Of a stretch of DNA of 9,816 nucleotides, positions 6,864-9,816 are shown piece after piece; positions within the stretch are counted from its first letter, which is position 1, and each line of letters begins with the position of its first letter. The position numbers were made by a program, and so were the translations under genes. Location of the stretch: contig CAUJII010000228.1 of assembly GCA_963205035.1 (NCBI GenBank), forward strand, positions 1-9,816. Direction: 5' to 3'. The stretch is from Spirochaetota bacterium (GTDB lineage: Bacteria > Spirochaetota > Leptospiria > Turneriellales > Turneriellaceae). The notes below the pieces were generated by a model that ran no database searches, was not told the origin of the DNA, and worked only from the letters and a program-made list of their open reading frames with translations.

Positions 6864-8719
6864 TATCGAATTGTCCCCGCTTTCAATCTTTGTGAATACC
6901 GCGCAAAGACATCGCGTGCGATAGGAGCCGCGCCGACCGAGCCGCCGATGCCGCGCTCAATGATGACTCCGACGACGAGTTGTTCGTTCGGGTCACCATC
7001 AAAGGGGCCGTACCCGATGAACCACGCATGTTGCGAAGATTTGTTGAATCTATCGCCCGAACGTGTTTGCACTGTCCCTGTTTTACCTGCCACCGGAATA
7101 AGATTACCCGCTCTAAAAAGCGAAGCTGCGGTGCCGCGTGTCGTCACGGCTCTAAGTCCTTCGCGCACCGTTTGAACCGCCGATTTTGAAAGTGGTATCT
7201 GGTCGGCGATTATGGGTTTGATATTCATCTTGACTTCGTCGTTTTCCGCAAAGCGAATTTGCTTGATGAGGTGCGGCTTGTAAATTGTACCGCCGGTTGC
7301 TATTGCAGAATAAAAACCAACCATCCCGATGAGCGTTGTTTCAATGAAGCCTTGCCCGATCGAAAGGTTGATCGTGTCGCCGTCGAACCAACGCGTGTTG
7401 TAAGTCTTTTCTTTCCACGTTCCGTCGGGTACAAACCCTGCAATTTCATTCGGCAAGTCGATGTGGGATTTCTCCCCCAAATGAAAGTATCGCGCATATT
7501 TGATAATCGGTTCAGCCCCCATGCGGTAACCCGCTTCATAAAAATAAACGGAACAACTCATCGCGAGCCCACCGATGAGATCGTTATCCCCGTGCTTGGC
7601 CCAATCGTTGAAGACCGCATCGGGTGATCCTTTGTAACTACTCTTCAAAACAAATTTTCCGGGACAAAAATAGTGGTCACTCTTGTTGAGTCTCTTTTCT
7701 TCGAGTCCCGCTAACGCAACGAGTGCTTTGAATGTCGACGCCGGGGGATACTTCGTTGAAATCGCGCGGTTGAGTTCTGCTTTGTCTTCTTGAATCGCAC
7801 GGATGTGGCTTGCACGCTCCGGGTTATCGTACGCAATGAGAATGTTCGGGTCGAAATCCGGTTTCGACACAATCGCCAAGACTTCGCCTGTGAAGGGCTT
7901 GATGGCAATGAGCCCCCCCGTCTTATCGCCCATCGCCTTAGAGGCCGTGCGTTGCAAATCGGCGTCGATTGTCAAAATGAGATTATTGCCGGGAACGAAG
8001 TTATGGAAGACTCTCTGCTCTTCGACGTCGCCCGTCGCAGATTTTATTTGAACGATTTCCCCATCTTCGCCACGCAGAATTGTATCGTATTGCGCCTCAA
8101 GACCATTCTTGCCGGTGTATTGATAACTGCGTACGCCTGCGTCGATTTCACGCCGGTTGGGTAGACCAATATACCCTGTTAAGTGTGCAGCGTCGCGGGC
8201 AAGATCGTAGTGTCTTCTCGATACAGGCCGGATCATAAATTTTGAAAACGTGATATAATAATCGGCGATAACTGTAATTTGGTTAGGTTGAAGATTTTCA
8301 ATGAGCACAATTTCTTCATGCGCTTTGAGCTTGTTGCCTTTCACCTTTTGCGAGAGCGTACCTTCCCCATAACGCAGAAGTCTTTCGAGTTTTGTCACCA
8401 AATCAATCAGCTCTTGGCGCTTTGAAAAATGTGACGGGATGACGCTGAGCGAAACAGCCGACGAATTGGAAACGATGTATGTCGCCTTGTCTCGGCTGGT
8501 ATAATTGCGATCGAACATCTCACCGCGCGGCGCAGTGAGCGCTACGACACGTTTGATAACTCTTTGCGATTTTTCATAATATTCATCGCCGCGCAAAAGC
8601 TGCAATTCGCCCAGCCTCAAGATCAAAAAACCGAGCGATAACAAAATGAAAATTGTAAGCCCAGTCACACGCCGCTCTAAGCGCTGCCTCAGTTGGAATT
8701 GTTGAATGGTTTGTGCCAT
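6863..8719 (-). CDS. mrdA: Penicillin-binding protein 2 (elongation-specific peptidoglycan D,D-transpeptidase)
   Basis: This 618-residue class B PBP is the transpeptidase partner of RodA in the elongasome, anchored in the inner membrane with its catalytic part in the periplasm. One membrane helix lies at about 19-40. The pedestal domain begins with APRGEMFDRN (63-72) and contains RRHYDLARDAAHLTGYIG (168-185) and NGLEAQYD (205-212). The transpeptidase domain has the SxxK motif STFK (S328-K331, preceded by PPA where PPG is usual), GDTINLSIGQG (447-457), and KTGT (546-549). The second motif reads S388-C-S390 in MSCSVYFYE, where family members generally have SxN or SxD. The length is close to E. 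coli PBP2 (about 630). The start is ATG at 8719, 6 bp after the mreD stop, with a weak AAAGAAC ahead of it. The stop overlaps the rodA start (TAATG), which favours roughly equal synthesis of the two partners. Confidence 0.96.
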   Translation of the reverse strand: MAQTIQQFQLRQRLERRVTGLTIFILLSLGFLILRLGELQLLRGDEYYEKSQRVIKRVVALTAPRGEMFDRNYTSRDKATYIVSNSSAVSLSVIPSHFSKRQELIDLVTKLERLLRYGEGTLSQKVKGNKLKAHEEIVLIENLQPNQITVIADYYITFSKFMIRPVSRRHYDLARDAAHLTGYIGLPNRREIDAGVRSYQYTGKNGLEAQYDTILRGEDGEIVQIKSATGDVEEQRVFHNFVPGNNLILTIDADLQRTASKAMGDKTGGLIAIKPFTGEVLAIVSKPDFDPNILIAYDNPERASHIRAIQEDKAELNRAISTKYPPASTFKALVALAGLEEKRLNKSDHYFCPGKFVLKSSYKGSPDAVFNDWAKHGDNDLIGGLAMSCSVYFYEAGYRMGAEPIIKYARYFHLGEKSHIDLPNEIAGFVPDGTWKEKTYNTRWFDGDTINLSIGQGFIETTLIGMVGFYSAIATGGTIYKPHLIKQIRFAENDEVKMNIKPIIADQIPLSKSAVQTVREGLRAVTTRGTAASLFRAGNLIPVAGKTGTVQTRSGDRFNKSSQHAWFIGYGPFDGDPNEQLVVGVIIERGIGGSVGAAPIARDVFARYSQRLKAGTIR

Positions 8720-8725
8720 CGTTCT

Positions 8726-9277
8726 TTAGTTCAGACGGCGGATTATACTTTGCCCCTCGACTTTTTCGACCGTGGGGAATGCCCACCGCAAGAGGCGAAA
8801 CCAAATAATGGAAAGTATCGCAGTAAAAAGCGATTCGGGTAGCACGATGGTGATGAGCGCCGATGCATGCGTTCCGTTATGAAAAATTGCTACCGTGAAG
8901 AACATGAGGATGCCTTTGACGAGGCACGCAAAAAAGACAATGACGACGATGAGCGATGTGGCGTCTTTGTTGATGTTGCGAGCAAACTTACCTGCAATAT
9001 ACCCGACGATTGTCTTGGCGAGCGCAGAGGTTCCGATGTAGTATTGCAAATCTTGCTTCACAAGGTTTGTATAGCCACCCAAATTGATGTCTTGAAGAAG
9101 CCCTCCAAAAAATCCAATCCAAAGCGCGGCAAACGCGCCCCGATAAAGTGCAAAATAAATTGTAAGGATGAGTAAGAAGTCGGGCTTGATGCTCCCTAAC
9201 GCAAAAAAATCGACGCTGGTTTGCAAGAAATAAGAAACGAAGATTGCGATCGCAATGACAACTTTTTCCAGAATCAT
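8726..9277 (-). CDS. mreD: MreD, inner-membrane rod-shape-determining protein
   Basis: MreD is a small polytopic inner-membrane protein that links MreC and the MreB cytoskeleton to the RodA-PBP2 synthase. At 183 residues it is a normal size. It is strongly hydrophobic, with about five to six membrane segments (roughly 5-22, 33-46, 48-61, 82-96, 108-132, 138-165). The family landmarks KPDFLLILT (31-39) and GGLLQD (58-63) are both present, followed by a short basic cytoplasmic tail. Its ATG overlaps the mreC stop by 4 bp (ATGA), with a good Shine-Dalgarno inside the mreC tail. The mrdA start follows 6 bp after its stop. Confidence 0.95.
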   Translation of the reverse strand: MILEKVVIAIAIFVSYFLQTSVDFFALGSIKPDFLLILTIYFALYRGAFAALWIGFFGGLLQDINLGGYTNLVKQDLQYYIGTSALAKTIVGYIAGKFARNINKDATSLIVVIVFFACLVKGILMFFTVAIFHNGTHASALITIVLPESLFTAILSIIWFRLLRWAFPTVEKVEGQSIIRRLN

Positions 9278-9816
9278 GGTTCTTCCTCGGCCGGCTCGGA
9301 GACTGGCTCTTTGGCCTCTTTAGAAGGATCGGCGGCGCTCTTTGTTTTGGAGGAGTCAGTCGCGCTTTTCTTGTTGCTTTCTGATGCGTCAGGCACCTGC
9401 ACGGGTGTTGGCGGCGGCAGCTTCGGCTCTTCTACGGTGTCGCTCTTTAGTGGCAAGAAATTGAGCGCTTCGGTTTCTACTTTCTTCTGAATCACCATCA
9501 CAAAATCCAGTTTCTTAAAATCGATCACCGGGACGATTTCAGCCTTTTGAAAACTACCGAGCCGTTCAATTTTTTTTCCCACAAGACCAATAGGCAGTCC
9601 CCGAGGGAAAATTCCGTCGCCACCGGAGGTGACGACTTCATCTCCCGGCTGGATAAATACGCCGAGGCTTAGAAAATCGAGAAGCGGCGCATCTTGCTGT
9701 GGACTTTGGCCGTTGAGAAGAGCCCAGTGGCCCGTCTTTTTCAGAACCACGCCGATGCGCGAAAACTGGTCTGTCAAGGGTAAGATTCGAGCAGAGTGGG
9801 GGTTGACTTGAATGAC
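9274..9816 (-). CDS. mreC: MreC, cell-shape-determining protein (C-terminal 180 residues, cut by window edge)
   Basis: The frame runs open from the right window edge to TGA at 9274-9276, giving 180 residues of the periplasmic part of MreC. The scaffold binds PBP2 and organises the elongasome. The visible part is the beta-rich domain: VIQVNPHSARILPLTDQFSR at the edge, an internal LLNG, GDEVVTSGGDGIFPRGLPIG (the conserved segment of family members, coding positions about 9643-9584), and FVMVIQK at its end. After this the protein continues for about 67 residues in a Pro/Glu/Ser/Lys-rich tail with no predicted fold (9477-9277), longer than in E. coli-type MreC. The TTG at 9777 is an internal Leu codon, not the start, because the reading upstream of it still matches MreC. 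The N-terminal anchor and coiled coil lie outside the window. Confidence 0.95.
   Translation of the reverse strand, partial: VIQVNPHSARILPLTDQFSRIGVVLKKTGHWALLNGQSPQQDAPLLDFLSLGVFIQPGDEVVTSGGDGIFPRGLPIGLVGKKIERLGSFQKAEIVPVIDFKKLDFVMVIQKKVETEALNFLPLKSDTVEEPKLPPPTPVQVPDASESNKKSATDSSKTKSAADPSKEAKEPVSEPAEEEP
9282..9288 (-). promoter_or_regulatory. mreD Shine-Dalgarno embedded in the mreC stop region
   Basis: On the minus strand GAGGAAG lies 4 bases before the mreD ATG at 9277. It is formed by the codons for the last Glu residues of MreC. Together with the ATGA stop/start overlap it supports coupled translation of mreC and mreD and confirms the mreD start. Confidence 0.75.

Noticed and set aside
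9775..9777. TTG at 9777 as the start of a short protein
   Set aside because: The frame continues open to the window edge and the upstream residues (VIQVNPHSARILP) match MreC, so this is an internal Leu codon.
1..9816. tRNA, rRNA, CRISPR array, insertion sequence or prophage signals
   Set aside because: None was seen. Nearly all bases are in conserved housekeeping-type genes, with no transposase, integrase, spaced repeats or attachment-site duplications.

Overview
This window is almost entirely protein-coding. It holds nine genes, two of them cut by the window edges, with only two short intergenic gaps of 114 bp and 31 bp. Base composition is roughly balanced. The gene content points to a diderm (Gram-negative-type) bacterium with an LPS-type outer membrane and MreB-directed cell elongation. 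Three features would fit a spirochaete of the Leptospirales type: a relaxed lipobox (LFGC), an Omp85 barrel without POTRA domains, and Ala/Lys/Pro-rich tails. That assignment is inference only, because no rRNA or other taxonomic marker is present.

Layout. (1) From the right edge, minus strand, 9816 to 5340: mreC (3' part only), mreD, mrdA (PBP2) and rodA. The genes are joined by an ATGA overlap, a 6-bp gap and a TAATG overlap, so this is one tightly packed elongasome operon; mreB would be expected just beyond the window. (2) Plus strand, 3791 to 5308: a single gene for a signal-peptide-bearing Omp85-superfamily outer-membrane barrel. It converges on rodA, and a perfect 12-bp inverted repeat between them also covers the rodA stop codon. 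(3) Minus strand, 3676 to 1: a glutathione-S-transferase-like protein, a membrane-anchored TPR protein, a biotin carboxylase (AccC-type), and the start of an LptE-like LPS-assembly lipoprotein. Their junctions are a short overlap, a 1-bp gap and a TAATG overlap, so they are probably one operon. It is transcribed divergently from the barrel gene.

How it fits together. The right-hand operon builds the lateral peptidoglycan wall: MreC and MreD are scaffold proteins, RodA is the glycosyltransferase and PBP2 the transpeptidase. The barrel gene and LptE belong to outer-membrane biogenesis. Biotin carboxylase may feed malonyl-CoA, and hence fatty acids, into the same envelope economy. The window is therefore an envelope-biogenesis region.

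Nothing here is clearly a new system. The points most worth a second look are: a roughly 140-residue insertion in RodA carrying two extra membrane helices; a biotin carboxylase with an unusual ATP-lid sequence and no carrier or carboxyltransferase gene beside it; an S-C-S triad in place of SxN/SxD in PBP2; the unclear start of the TPR gene, which has a T8 tract beside it; and an A9 tract early in the barrel gene.
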